Shown here in pieces: positions 1-13,040 of a stretch of DNA of 64,000 nucleotides. A program made the position numbers and the translations under genes. Positions within the stretch are counted from its first letter, which is position 1; each line of letters opens with the position of its first letter. The notes beneath the pieces are model-generated. The model was not told where the DNA came from. It searched no databases and saw nothing but the letters and a program-made list of their open reading frames with translations. Source of the stretch: Toxorhynchites rutilus septentrionalis (Eukaryota > Arthropoda > Insecta > Diptera > Culicidae); contig NC_073745.1 in assembly GCF_029784135.1 (NCBI RefSeq), forward strand, positions 275,134,166-275,198,165, in the 5' to 3' direction.

Positions 1-411
1 TTTAAATACGTCGAAATCGACCAGCACTTACTGCTTACTGTATCTATTGATAAGCAGAACATAGTGGCAAGCCAAATACTTTCTAAAAGTGTTATTTCAG
101 TTCAAAACATGCGCGTGTGTCACATTTTTGGTTCATCGGAGTAGCGCATATCTCATACATTTTCTTGTAGGGACGCTCTCATTCCGGGAAAACGGAGATA
201 ATGGAAGTCATCGTTCAAATTCGGTCAGGTATATGAGTAGCCCAGAACTAAAATATCAGGTCCATTAGCAACCGACTACACCGGGGTACACTTGTGTTCA
301 AATTGTCAAAATTTCAAACCGTGCTACAATTTCCAAATGCTCCGAATCCACTTTTTTTTCAAATAAATTCTACTCACATACCACCGTCATCAGCGTGCAT
401 TTATATTTGGC
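1..411. other. no gene recognised, left edge
   Basis: I see no conserved protein, RNA gene or bounded repeat here. The sequence is AT-rich and the short open frames have no recognisable motif. Confidence 0.4.
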
Positions 412-412
412 G

Positions 413-666
413 TAGGGGAAGTGGGGGCATAGTGGTCACCCTAAGGAAGACGCCCATTTCCAGCGTCTACAAACCGCTTCAATTCCCGTTTCTCGAAAAA
501 TATTATAGTACAACTAATTGTTGTTCAAGATAGCAAACGGCTTTTACTATAAAATCCAAAATAGTACATTTTTCGTCATTAGAAAAAAAGATGAAAAATC
601 GAACTTTTTTTTACTTGGAGGTAAAGTGGTTAAGATGATGATGATGGTCCCGCCTCCTTCCCCTAC
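413..666. mobile_element. MITE-like element with GGGGAAG termini
   Basis: The left end reads TAGGGGAAGTGGGGGCATAG and the right end closes with CCTCCTTCCCCTA, so imperfect inverted termini GGGGAAG are flanked by TA on each side. No coding capacity is seen. Similar end sequence (GGGG, GTGGGGGCAAATTGGTCA on the minus strand) appears near 2800-2845 and weakly near 12475, so this looks like a dispersed family. A TA duplication would fit a Tc1/mariner-type MITE, but the boundary is only moderately clear. Confidence 0.4.
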
Positions 667-1056
667 AGAGGTTTGAGCAAGACGAGTTATCTAAAAGATA
701 ATTTATTTATTTTTTCTCAACATTGAAATCAGTTTAGCAAACACAAAAAAAACGCACTGATTTTATTCACAGATATAAGTTCAAAAAAATTGCAATTTCC
801 AAAGACAAGCCAATACTCAGTCATGTCCGCCACAGAGCCGATACGGTCCCGACGAGGCCCTTGCAGCCAAAGGGTCCACCAGAGCACAAGTCCAACCGCC
901 AGCCTTGCTTTGGATTGACAATGAATATCCTCATTCAGAGAAATCGAGAAAATTTCCTTTACGAAAATTTCCTAGACCGGCACTTAAAAATCTTTCAATT
1001 TAATATCCTTTATATCTGTGGCACGCGCGCGACGCTCAAACTTTTGTAGACTACTT

Positions 1057-2260
1057 TTATTTTTTTTTTCAACTAATACAACTATAAAAACAACAAAATA
1101 AAAATAAAAATAGTCCATCATCACCAGTCCATCATGACAGACATAATAGAGATCAATACTAATTAAAAAAAAGATAATTTAAAAAAATTTTAGATAGTCT
1201 ACATAATATAATCCGTTCAAAAAACTTCGTCAGGTTACTCAAAAACATTGAAAAACAAACTACCAAAAATTGTCCACATTAATTATCCGTTCGTATAAAA
1301 CTTCGTCAATAAAAATCTTCGTCATAAAATTAAAAAAAAAATCGTTCGACTGTTAATAAAACACAGTTTTCACGTGTGAAATACAGTGCCTCTTAAATTC
1401 TGTAAGTGTTGTTGCGCATTTAATATGTCTTGGCATCGAATTGAAAACATTTATTCCTTTGAAGTACAACGAATTTTGTGAAGCACATGACAAGAAATTA
1501 GGTGTTCTTAATTCATTCGCGTTTCTAGTGTTATATCTATGGAAATCACTTCCTCTTTCAACTCGATCACACAAATATCGAGGCAGCAAACCGTGAACTA
1601 CTTTAAAAATGAACACCATAGTTAAATAAACAATTCTTTGCTTCACGGATAACCATTTTAGAGCGTCCAGCATCAAAGATGAGGAAGTGAATCTATTACA
1701 TTTTAGAATCAACCGCATTATTTTATTCTGCAAACGCTGTAATCTCGATATTTGTGTATCATTGGCTAAAAATAATATGGAAGAACAAAAGTCTAAATGA
1801 GGAGAGATGATTGATTTGTATAGCTGTATTTTACTGCACATAGTTAAATCGTTTTTCAATCGGCATAAGATTCCATACTTCTTGGCAATTTTCCTGATGA
1901 CATTGTCAATGTGAGTATTGAACTTGAGTTTGTCATCAATAATCACGCCAAGATATTTAATCTCCCGAACGCGATCAATGGTCTCATCATCAATTATAAT
2001 AGAGACGTTTTCATTAGAACGATTTCGCGAGATTACCATAAATTTAGTTTTATTTATATTCAACTTCAATTGCTTATACTTCAACCATCTACTTAAAGAA
2101 CGCAAATCTCCATTCAAATATAAAACGACCTGATTCAAATCATTAGCTGCAATGAATAACACAGTATCATCTGCAAAAAGGTTAATATCACAAAATCGTA
2201 AAACTCGTCGCATGTCGTTGATGTACATAATAAACAGAAGTCACCCGTACATATCAAGCT
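1057..2260 (-). mobile_element. 5'-truncated non-LTR retrotransposon
   Basis: The element comprises the reverse transcriptase fragment at 1353-2228, a 3' untranslated part, and a run of T at 1061-1069 that reads as a poly(A) tail on the minus strand. The upstream part of the reverse transcriptase is missing or scrambled just above 2228, as expected for a 5'-truncated LINE copy. No flanking duplication was found. Confidence 0.7.
1353..2228 (-). pseudogene. reverse transcriptase C-terminal half (LINE)
   Basis: An open frame of 291 codons contains the reverse transcriptase catalytic motif LFADDT near its residue 16, preceded by MYIND. It is followed by the thumb-like region (LSRWLKYKQLKLNINKTKF, then IKYLGVIID) and a C-terminal segment NVFNSMPRHIK typical of insect CR1/L2/Jockey-type elements. 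No RNase H domain follows, which argues against the I/R1/LOA group. The palm region upstream (where GxxLGPLLF would sit) has a stop and a frame change at about 2229-2245, so the copy is dead. Clade assignment is by motif memory only. Confidence 0.8.
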
Positions 2261-2344
2261 GAATGGGATAGATTTATGCGTTTTTTCGTCCAAATTTGTT
2301 CGAATCATATTTGAGATAGTAGGTAACAAGCTTGGCGTGTTCAC

Positions 2345-4560
2345 CTATAATCTCAATTTAAATTTTCTCATGCATACTCTCTCTTCAAGAGCAGAATGTG
2401 ATGAGGTATATCAACTTTAGTAAACAGAACATTGTAAGTCGTTTTTCACCTATGGCCACTTTGCCCCAAATCATCAAAGTTTTGTCTATGATAATTAATC
2501 GTTGAAATTAAACAAAATATCTGTTCACCTCTCCTAGAATATGTGAAGAGGCGTCCAAACTGATGATTTGTCCAACATATCAAATTAAACTAAATTTCAC
2601 GAGAAATTCCTTAGATACCATGCGGACAGAACTACGGCCGAATGGCTAACGAGAGCAATTTCTGCTTTTATTTATATTTTGACATGCGACAGCTCTACTG
2701 AAGTACAGGGTGACTCAAAAGTCATTAAATGCTTCAAACATAAGGTGATTATCAATACGGCATCTATGGTCAATAGCTATACTACCAAACAAGCAGGTGA
2801 CCACTTTGCCTCCCATGACCAATTTGCCCCCACTACCCCTATGTATGCCTTCACCATACAGCAGGCAAAACTAAGATCATCAGTAAATGGTAAACTATTT
2901 AGTCGACATTTTTTGTCATTCATTCCATTCTGTTCAATTAACTGACTGCTCCAAAAATAGATTTTTGCTTTTCTTTGCCAACCGATGTGCATGTGGTTTG
3001 CAATGTTGTGTACACCACCGTGAGTCGGGATTGACACAGTAGCGAAACTTCAGAGCGCTTAATGAACTGAACGAGGCGATTATTTCAGAGCCTGGACAGA
3101 TAACTATCAATTGAGGCTCGCTGTGTGGCTTGAATTCAATTACGTTTTGATCGTGGATAGAACTTGTCGCAGGCCTTCCTCGACATTGACCCTCTAACTA
3201 CTACTGCTGAAATCCATGAACGTGTAGTTGTTCAACTACATGTCAATAAATTATCCGCAGGGATGTTTAGCAAAGCTATTGAACTTGCCCAGACTGGTCA
3301 GCTAATGGTTCGAAGCCAATAATAAGGTAGCGTGCCGTGCACGAGAGCTATTACACACGACCGGACCGTCTACTTCTACTGCCAACTAGCGTTTAAATAG
3401 ATTGTATTTTTAGTGCGACGCCAGCCGATTCGCAAGTTCTCCCGGCCGGTAAATTCTACAGGTCGCCCACACCCGAGTGTCTATTGTCGATTTCATTCTT
3501 CCTCTTAATGCGTAAATATTTACCACTACCCTCCTTGTGTGAAGGACTTCCTATGGGCGGTTAGAAAAGTGACGATTTGAAAGTGAAAACTGAAAATATT
3601 TCCGAGCTACATCCACAACAACAAAGTCCATTGAATTGCAAAATATTATTCGCGTGTTGGCAGCGATCCAAGAATTGCACGAAGTTTATAGCATTATTCA
3701 TCACAATATGGGTTGAATTGGATGCATATATGTAGATTAACTTGTTGAGGGGTTATTTTTCTCAAATCGTGCCGGACCAACAATCTCCCAATCATCCCAA
3801 TCTGTGACAATGTTCGCTGCGTCCGGCGCTCTGCTGTCCCTGCGTCACTAGTCGTCGCTGGTCGAAATCGGCCAATTTTGAAAAACAACCGTCAGCACAA
3901 TACCACATCGAATTTGCTTCTCCAAGTGGAAAATTCCACTGCGATTTCTTCAGCGTTCTTGTTTGTTTTTTCGTCGATTCACGTTCGCCTTTACGTCCAT
4001 TACGTTAAACGATGTCCGAACCAGAGATGGATGCGATTGGGGGAATTGCTGTTTCTCATCAAACTCATATCAATGTCGTATAGTTTCCACGAAATTCAGT
4101 TAACATTTAGTTTGGATGATACTGCGATAACTGCGAAAAATAACGTGAAATATGTACGATTGGATATCTGCAATTTAAATTGAAATAACAATGTCGTGGT
4201 CTATACGTTGCTATTGATTGAACGTCGAACTTGCCAAGAATTTTGTAATCTACGGAAAATCACATCATAAATTCAATTATATATCATGGAAAAAACTCCT
4301 ATAACAAGTCTTTACAACGTAGATTACTTGATATGTGTATAAATTAATATATTAAAAATTGAATGCTATGTTTATATTGAATAATTGACTGGCAAATATA
4401 TGGATATGCGCAAACCCTCGTGGACCACAGCCTCGTGTAGGTAATCTTCGTACACGGTATCAACAGGTATCCTTCGGGATGATCAGTGAGAAACTACCCT
4501 CAATGAATTCATATTTATCGAATACCTTTTTTTACCATATAGTGAGCACGGGGGTGCTAT
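2345..4560. other. no gene recognised, repeat-poor to mixed
   Basis: No conserved protein is seen. Around 2800-2845 the minus strand resembles the GGGG-terminal MITE family of 413-666. An unassigned stretch at 3170-3320 has an open-looking plus frame (IDPLTTTAEIHERVVVQLH) without a recognised family; it may be an old retroelement fragment. Confidence 0.3.
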
Positions 4561-4567
4561 AACTGGT

Positions 4568-5795
4568 TGTGTCCCATTCACCCGAAAAACGTTTACCCGA
4601 AGCACATTTACCCGAATGTAACAAATACCCTAATGCAATATATACCCGAATGGACATTTACCCGAATGAACATTTACCCGAATGCAACGTTTACCCGAAT
4701 GCGACATTTACCCGAATGGGATGTTGACCTGAATGAAGAACGAAAAACTCCGACAAATCAGTTTATAAGTTTTGTCGAATCTGCTGTTAGGAAGTTACGA
4801 AGTAAACTGAGAAATTGTAATGAGGAAATTCGAAAAAGATGTTGAAGACTTCGCTTTGTCATTTTTAGAAATTAGTGTAGGCAGAATTGACATGCTTCTT
4901 TCCTTCCCGTATTGCTCTTTAAGACCAAGAGATCATTCAGAAATTAACATGAGTTATGAAATATTCCGAAAATTAAACAGGTAACTTTAACATAAATTTT
5001 TTTAATGAAAATGTGAAAAGAATAGATATGAAAAAATGGTACTTACGTATTTGCCGCCGCAGCGCAATTTTTATCATGAGTTTATTATTTCGTGATGAAA
5101 TTTATTTTGAGATCAATGTAATGGGGGCGAAGTCCGCATTTAACGAGGATAAGGAGTCGAGGCGGCACCAAGCCGCCGAGGTGACGCAATCCGAGTAGGC
5201 CGCCGACCCGCCATCGGAAGCGGCGTCATCTCGCAAACAAACCTGTGTTCCACCGATTGCCCGGTTTGTTTGAAACATAGGAGACGATCCTTTAGTCAGG
5301 TCCGACCGAGCGTCGGACTGCATACGTTTACCTGGTGCATTACGTTTGCCCGGTTAATTATGCATGTCATGCATTTTGATTGCCTGGTTGCAAACGTGAT
5401 GCACCAGATAAACGTATGGCGTCCGACGCTCGTAAACGGGCTGCGTCATCCATAAGAATGGATGGACTTAATAATACGTTATAAAACTGCATTCTTTCAC
5501 TTTTCATTATTTTGAAAAGGATTTTATTCAATGCCAGTATTTCTCGAATTGTACTTCCCACGAAAAATACTTTTTGAATGGAAATGAAAGTATGAGACAA
5601 ATATGATCTTTATATAGCACTGATCAGAATTAAATATACAAATACAAATACAAATATAGTAAAATTTGTGTATTATTTGAATATATCCTTCTCTTGGGTA
5701 AGTGTCGCTTTCGGTAGATGTTACATTCGGGTAATTGTTACATTAGGGTAACTGTCGCATTCGGGTAAATGTTACATTCGGGTAAGTGGCACTCT
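4568..5795. mobile_element. foldback-like element with tandem subterminal repeats
   Basis: At 4575-4735 the motif ATTTACCCGAATG recurs about nine times with short spacers. At 5697-5795 its reverse complement CATTCGGGTAAAT recurs about five times. Two tandem-repeat blocks in inverted orientation bracket about 950 bp. This is the structure of foldback elements, whose long inverted termini are made of short direct repeats. The interior at 5105-5440 is a diverged copy of the sequence at 36180-36400. No transposase is visible and the exact ends and target duplication are unclear. Confidence 0.6.
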
Positions 5796-6179
5796 CTCAA
5801 GGTCGTAAGACCTTGCCAGTTTATGCTTGGTCGTACTTTATATACACTATTGGCTATTAGTAATTATCCTTATTAACTGGAGTGCCACTGTACCTTTTCA
5901 AAATCACGTTTCATGATACAAGTTCGGTGTCGATACTTGAGAGATATGCCGATGAATCGATTTGTTTGTTCCAATCAAGTTTCTGAATTCATTCGAATGT
6001 CTCTAATCTGCAAAGCCAATTTGAATTTTAAGCAAATCAAATAAATCATTCGTGAAGGATCTTGTAGAATTGATTCTAACAACTTTGCTGGTTGAAACGA
6101 GACTATCAACAATTTCCGTTTTTCGTTCTGCGGTGTACTTGTCAGTCATTAGTCACATAACAACATTGGCAATAATTTA

Positions 6180-6720
6180 TTGTGGTCTTGATAAACAAGC
6201 GAACATTAGTTTGCTGCTCCAAAAATAAAACGGTAGTACGGATTGCGGTGGTTGTTGGATGCCGTTTGACCACTATTTCTCGCATCAACAAATTTTCTCG
6301 GTATTCAGCCCCGAAAGCCCGGAAGTGGACGTCCGCGATCTACGCGTATACAAAAGGAGATTCGATTGGTTTTTGAGAAAGTTGTGGCCCCAGCCCTTTG
6401 AGACCTCTACCAGAAGGTTCATTACGTCTTTCAGCAGGACAGTGCTCACCACACCACACGGCGAATATCGTCCAAGCATGATGCCCGAAGAATTAGACAG
6501 ATTTTCTCGATAAGATTTTGTGCCCTACCAGCTCTCCGGACCTCAATCCCCGGGACATTTATGTATGGTCCTACATGCCGCAGAGCAAAAATAAAGTGAG
6601 CACTATGAACCAATTTAAGAAGCTCATTTCCAAGATCTGGGACGCGATGCCGACGGACCAGATTCTTTTGAGAAACGTCCCAAGCTCGTCATACGTCATG
6701 TTGTAAAAGTTTTCAATGAA
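6180..6720 (+). pseudogene. Tc1/mariner transposase relic, C-terminal half
   Basis: The plus strand carries two catalytic-core segments in different frames: YVFQQDSAHHT near 6425-6455 (second aspartate) and SSPDLNPRDIYVW near 6530-6570 (third acidic residue), then a C-terminal tail ending near 6706. The spacing and the PDLNPxDxYVW motif resemble the D37D (maT-like) branch of the Tc1/mariner superfamily. Frameshifts separate the parts and the N-terminal half is missing. A GACGTAGG-type box lies just downstream at 6841. Confidence 0.65.
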
Positions 6721-7242
6721 AATTGACACTGAAAAGAATAGTCTTGTCTTTTAATTTTTTCAACGCATTTTCAAAGTGTATTCGATCTTATTGAACAACC
6801 TGGATATGAAAAGAGATGTCAGATGTGGAGTAATTTTTTCGACGCAGGGTTACGTCTTTCGGGAACATATTGCAAGAACAATTTACAAGAACGTGTATTT
6901 TTAGTGAAATCGTATTACTCGAGCAAACGAAGCCTTAATGAAATTTTGTCCTCTTATGGTAAGATTTTCAACATTTCTCGTCGTCGATTACTGTCGATTA
7001 ATGTCCTAAAATAAGCCTTATTTTCGTTTTTTTTAAAATAAAAATCGGTTCACTTTTGTAGAAGTTATTAAAATTTGTTGTGTAAGCGTTTGATCTGAAA
7101 GACCATGTAGATAATTGTATGTTCCACGAAACTAACTATCGGATAATTGAAACAAGTCAAACATTATCTAAACGAGAATCCCGCGCTCTGATTGGTCGAT
7201 TGCTACAATTTGCTCATTTCATACGAATATGGAACTGTGCAA

Positions 7243-7798
7243 TGTACAGTAAAACCTGTTTTTGTGCGGTTTTTCTTGTGCGGTTTTTCTTGTGCGATTT
7301 TCTCTTCTTGTACGTTTTTTTTGTGCGGTGTATGAAAAGAAGCATATTTGACGAAGTTATCGTCCATTTAGTTTTTTTCGATGGTTTATATGCATTTCAG
7401 TGCGGAAAAAGCATATTTGCGTCTCAATTATCCACTTCTGAAATCATTCCCCTCCTCTCATCAAATGCATGACAAGATTTGACATTTTTGCATGACAAGA
7501 TTTCTAACAGCAACACGTTTCGACATGCAACTAAAAGCACAAAACAGCAACGCGAAACCAAAAAGGCAAAGTGTCCCGTCGCAAAGCAGGGAAACAAAAG
7601 GAAATTGAACGGTGAATAGTGTGGAGTTGAGTTATTTTCTTGAGGGAACTTTTTGTATGCGGTCCCTATCTACCGCACAAAAAAAGTTTTTTTCAAAATG
7701 TGCACCGAACACGATTTTTTAAAGCTGCTGGTGAAGTTTTGCACGATTTTTTTTATGCGGTCTCTATCCCACGCACAAAAAAAGGTTTGCCTGTATTA
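7243..7798. mobile_element. MITE with inverted GTGCGG-rich termini
   Basis: The left end TACAGTAAAACCTGTTTTTG, followed by repeated TGTGCGGTTTTT, is matched in inverted orientation by the right end CGCACAAAAAAAGGTTTGCC followed by TGTA. TA flanks both ends, which fits pogo/Tc1-type insertion. There is no coding capacity. A related design built on ACGCGG occurs at 36588-37060. Confidence 0.55.
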
Positions 7799-8580
7799 TG
7801 CGTTTGATTTTAATTTCTGCTGCGCCAAACCCACGTTTCGATTGGTTCAATTTACTCTCTAACAGTTTTGTCATCTAAAAGGAGCAAGCAGCGATTAATT
7901 TTACTCATGCATAATTATTCCAGTGTTTCAGGTTCATTCGGTGTCTGTCGTTCGCATCGAAAACACGTGGTTTTACCGCTCTCGCTTAAGTCAGGTAAAT
8001 TTCAGGCAACTTTTGGTGTATTTCCATTTACGTCACACGTTCCGGCGTGCTTGGTGGATATCGCAAAGAAAAAGAATATGGGGCGTCAGCAGTGGCGTAG
8101 TGTGACCGGGTGACACCCGGAACGGGCTTCTAGGGATCATTGATTGTTTCCATTTTGGAATGAGAAGTCAAATTTATCGAAACAAGAAACGTATTTGTTA
8201 TAATATTTGATAGGACGAACAAGAAATCACGAGTTGGTTTATTTTTGGATGTCAAGATGTTACTTGAAACGAAGCTGATATTGTAGGAGCGTTTCCCGGT
8301 AATTGTGCTTTCGCTCGCTTGTTGGTGGCTCGATGGAGTGCGCAAAAATAAAGGTACGAGGCTCAACGTGTTAAGCATGTCTGACCCTTCGTTGACAAAG
8401 CAAATTTTTAATTAAACTTAAAACAGCTTCAAATTTAAATTCTGCTTCCAGGTAATATTTGGAAGCGTTTCTTGGAAGCCCTCTTCATGATGAACTGTAA
8501 CACATCCTATGCAATCTAATGATTGGCATCATTGAGTTTAAGTTTGTCAAATCCACTCTTTCAGTGTTTGTCAGATACTC

Positions 8581-9150
8581 ATAACGTTTGCATTAAAAAA
8601 ATGGACAAAAATTGTCGATTTTTCATGAGTTTACCTTCACACGCACTGACGAAACTACCCATGCAGCATCAATCATAGTAACCCATGAATCAGTAGAAAA
8701 AAATTGACAGATCTATCATTCGAACTCTAACCGTGATGGCAAAAGCAGTGAAGCTGCTCCGTTCAGAAGTGTGCGCGTTCAAAGAACGGTACCCCGCCGC
8801 TTCGAAAACGGACATTGTGCGGCACTTTGTGGACGCCGGATACGCCCGTTCCGCCATCTACAACATCTTGGCACTATTGGGCAACAATCAGAGCCTCGAA
8901 AGAAAGCCCGGTTCCTGACGGCCGACGACCTTGAGCGACAAGAAGTTCCAAAGGATTGAGGGAAAAGTGGCTACATCGGTGAGTACGCTTGGTCGTCAAC
9001 CGACCAAACAGAGAAAAATTACCTGGCGAACATGGACATACATGTCAGGAAGCGGAAGTCCCGTCCACTGGTCCCGGAGCTGCAGGCAATGGCGCAGCGG
9101 AAGCGGCTGAATAAGATGGACATGATTTCAAGATTATCGAAGAGTAAGGG
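8581..9150 (+). pseudogene. D37E-type Tc1/mariner relic, N-terminal part
   Basis: A frame beginning at ATG 8736 gives MAKAVKLLRSEVCAFKERYP, then IYNILALLGNNQSLERKPGS, a helix-turn-helix DNA-binding region of mosquito Tc1/mariner D37E transposases. It breaks by frameshift and small deletions near 8910-8960 and becomes unrecognisable after about 9150. The 5' leader at 8581-8732 is colinear with the second copy at 43662-44130, which confirms that the two are the same family. Confidence 0.7.
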
Positions 9151-12112
9151 TTAATTTACAGGGCTTTCAAGAACCATGTGGTGGTAAAAAATGCACATAT
9201 GATACTCATATACATTGACAATGCTGATATTAGGATCACAAACATTCAGAATGCTGATATCAGTATTTTAGCATTAGAGATGCTGAATTAGTGACACAAT
9301 ATGGTTATAAATTAATGTTTATGTTGAAAATGTTTTCACTTGCACAGCGCACATTGCACAATTCTATTTCAAATGTCTTCACACGACACAAAAAAATGTC
9401 TTCGCAATGATTAGAAAATATTCAGTTTTCTGATAATCGACACAAAAAAAACTTCAGCGGACATTCACCGATAACTACACAAGATAACCACGATTTGTTC
9501 AGAAGCAATGATAGCAAACATAGTTCGAAATATCTCCAAAATGTCTTCACCAAATTAGATTTTTTTACAGTATGACATATCTGAGTTGGGTATCAGCAAT
9601 GGGTCCGCTTTTTCATTACTAAACGTCAGAACGATCATTTCTTTTTGTAACTTGGATTAGATTAAGGTTCGCTTTGAGAAGAATTTTGGGTTCGCACCGG
9701 TTGAACCTGAATAATGAACAAAAATGGTATAAGATGCTTTGGCTTCAATTATAGTTTTGAGAAATTTTGGCAGAATTTGTGTAATATGTGAGAAGTTGTA
9801 CCAAGGCTTGGTTATAACGTTCAATCACTCGTTGTGAAGACAATGTTGCTTACGAAGCAACTGTGAATATAGTCAAGGCAAAGTCATTAGTATTTCTTAT
9901 TAGTATTTCTTCTGTATTTTTTTATTGCGAAGAATATATTTTATTGTTTGCAAATACTACTACTAGAGACTAATAATAGTGACTACTGCGAACTGAAATA
10001 AATAGAATAAGTTTAAGTCAATGACTAGTTCATTTTTTTTACAATTGATGACTTGGATGATTTCACCCTAAATGTTTTGTACAGGCGAGTTGACAGTGAT
10101 AGGAACTCATCTAACAAGCCTTACCGAGAATGTATCGGTGAAAAAGGCAAGGTCAACACCAAACCTTACTAAAACCAAACCTTCTCAAAGCTAACATCTA
10201 AGTTCAGTAACTCCACCGATGTCCACACGTAACCATGCATTTATCGAGAAAACTTGCGTGTCTGAGAATGCCGGTTGCTATGTACACGAAAAAGACATTC
10301 CGAAAAAAAATGTCATGCTCCACTGCCGTTGTTGATTGCATTGATTGTGACTGCTACTGCGCTGTTGCTCTCACTGCTCAATGCGATCATTGCTGAGGAC
10401 AAACTTTGAATGGCAAAGTAATAACTCTAATAAAGTCAGCAGATAGCGTGTATGTGCAAAAATAAAAACTTGTCCGCGCTCGGCGCCCTTGATTGCCCTT
10501 GACAAAAGTTTGTGCATATACACGCGTATAAGAAACTGGATATTAATTTGTAAAATAAATAAGTTCATCAGAAAATAAATCTTTCGTACTTTCTGTTATG
10601 TAATGCAAACACCACATCACGTTTGTGCAGCGCAGATGGGGAGCGATTTTGAATTGCAATTAGCTGAATTCATTTCGTCGACTTGTCAGACTCATATGCA
10701 AATGCTGCAACGCCTGGCAGTTGTTTCACGTGGAACGTGAGTGACAATATGTTACTCTTTTAGAAGAAGACGCAAAAATAAACTTGGGGGCTATTCGGGG
10801 ACGCCTAATTCTCGTTCTCACCACAAACCTTTGGTTGTGATTCACATCAAATTGAAAACAAATTGAAAGTTCTCTCCAGAGGATTTGGAGTGATTTGCTG
10901 CCGCCCGACGTTAGCTGTCATACCAGATTGCATTTCAATTGCGGAGGACAAACACGCGCCCTTCCATAATGTAACGCGTAATTATGTGTTTATTTATTGC
11001 ACGGCTTTGCCTAACTGGGCTGGGGTAATCCTCAATGTGTACACGGTGATATGTATAAAATGCACGTAGCTTATCAGAACTTCGTTGGTGTTGCGAGTGT
11101 GGAAGGATGTGGGTGTTGTGAATCACACTAATCACGACATGCCGTCACTGCATATAGTTACCTGCAGATAGATAAAATAGATTGCAAAACGTTTTGTTTA
11201 AAAACCCCATCATTGTGATAGGTCATACTTATTTTGTATATTTCACTGCACTTGAATACATTCCGTCGTTCTCAAACGAAGACGGTATATGCCAATATTA
11301 GTAACACTGGGATTTTCATAGGTTCTAGTTAGTTTCTGTCTTCAGTATCATAAGCAGCAAAACGATTGTGCAATGATGATTACCATTTTCACATCACGTG
11401 TCTCTCTCACGATCAATTTACACTGATAACGACCCCGTACCCGTTGCAGGGGCTGTATATTTTATTCAATTTTATAGTTCACCCGTCTGTCATTACGATT
11501 CGGTTAATAGTGAAATGACACAGCAGCTTTTACGGACAACATTCCTCCATTGTAATAATAGTGTCGCATCACGCTTTCATACCCATTCATATTCGAATAA
11601 TCTAATGAGGCGTATTCCATTTTCCACTTTCCGCATCACGCTACCAACCATTTCAACGCTGGTCCTTATTATCCTTACATAACACTTTTTCGTTCACGTG
11701 ATTCTGCGCTGTATTTACCACATTTTTGTATACATACTGAACGAAATTGCTGATCAATGACCCGTCACTGCTTGTTCAAGTAAAATAATTGTACTATCTG
11801 TTTTGGAACCTATATTTACTACACGAATAATGTCGCTAAATCTGGTCCAGTTGAACACTCTATCCTCATTTTATGGAATGAAATAATACGGAACAGGCAG
11901 TTAGTAGAACGAGTTGTTCAATTCTGAACTCTGACGAACATCTTTTACTTCAGCCCGGATATGGATACTCATTCATTTTTACAGATTTGTTCGACTAAAA
12001 ATCAAAATCACAAATTTACACGGTATTTTATTCCGCTTGTTCCGCTCTTTTCTAGCTTATTTGCTCACCTATATTGCTTTATGATTCATTCCACAAAACT
12101 AAGAAGGCAGAT
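9151..12112. other. no gene recognised
   Basis: AT-rich intergenic DNA. I found no conserved coding motif, RNA gene or bounded element. The short open frames seen have no family resemblance. Confidence 0.35.
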
Positions 12113-12126
12113 AACTTTTAGGATAC

Positions 12127-12392
12127 TTCTTCTTGAATGGCGTTAACGTTCCCTGTGGAACTTTTGTCTCAAGTTAATGCATACTAGCGTCATTCAATAA
12201 TACTTAATTGAGATTTCTTAAGCCAAATAAAACGCCATGCATGTATTCCGAGGAGCAAGCTCTTGAATACGCGTGACCACAGTGCAAGTTGAAGGAAATT
12301 TCTTTGACGAAAAATCCCCCAGCCAGAACGGGAATCGAACCCGAACCCCGGCATGATAGTGTGAGACGCTAACCACTCGGCCACGGGTGCAC
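12127..12392 (-). mobile_element. full-length tRNA-derived SINE (Feilai-like)
   Basis: On the minus strand the element starts GTGCACCCG and carries a pol III A box TGGCCGAGTGG (12373-12383) and B box GGTTCGATTCC (12331-12341), then a non-tRNA body and a 3' tail of GAA triplets. It is flanked by a perfect 14-bp duplication AACTTTTAGGATAC at 12113-12126 and 12393-12406, which fixes both ends and shows LINE-type insertion. The acceptor arms do not pair, so it is not a working tRNA gene. The design matches the Feilai SINE known from Aedes aegypti. Confidence 0.88.
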
Positions 12393-12839
12393 AACTTTTA
12401 GGATACATGAAACATAAAACTATGCAATATGTATCATGATGTGAACTCGTCATTTTACAAAAATACATAGGGAAAGTGCGGGTTAGATGGACAGTGGGAG
12501 TGATATGGGTATATGATTGATTTGTAGTTACATTTAACAGGCATTCGACATAATTTCATACCATAAACTGCTTCGTATCGTATATTACAAACCTGTCCAC
12601 CCTCGTTATATGTCCGTTTTAACCGCTTCACAAAAATGTTCTACGTTTCGGTCTGTTATAATTTCATTGTTTTTAACATTGGAAAACACTGTTTTTTGAA
12701 ACATTCGATTAATTCGAAAAACAGTATATTGAATTGCAAGAAACTGCATGTTTTGAGGAACATGAGTTTTCAAAGATGAAATCGAAGTTCTTCTAAACAT
12801 GTCCATACTCGGCCAATTCCGCTATTAGGTAGGATTTTA

Positions 12840-13040
12840 TGTTAACGTGGGACTATGTCGTGGTGTTTGTTCACAATGGAAATCTAAACACTGAACATGC
12901 AGGAAAAATAAAAGATTTCTAGTGCTCATAACTCGAGCATTTCTTAATAGATCGTAAATATCGCATCAATTGATAGGAAATATTTCTACGCATCTATCAC
13001 TATAAATAAAATTTTATTTTGACGTAGGACTACGTCTTTT
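12840..13040 (+). repeat. GACGTAGG-family module fragment
   Basis: A copy of the module that runs through CATGCAGGAAAAA, then a TTGATAGGAAATATTTCTACGC stretch (16 of those bases also occur near 19670, 35230 and 51115). It ends at a perfect GACGTAGGACTACGTC box at 13021-13036. Confidence 0.6.

Noticed and set aside
12311..12392. A tRNA gene on the minus strand
   Set aside because: A and B boxes are present but the acceptor stem does not pair, and the sequence continues into a SINE body with a triplet tail and target duplications.
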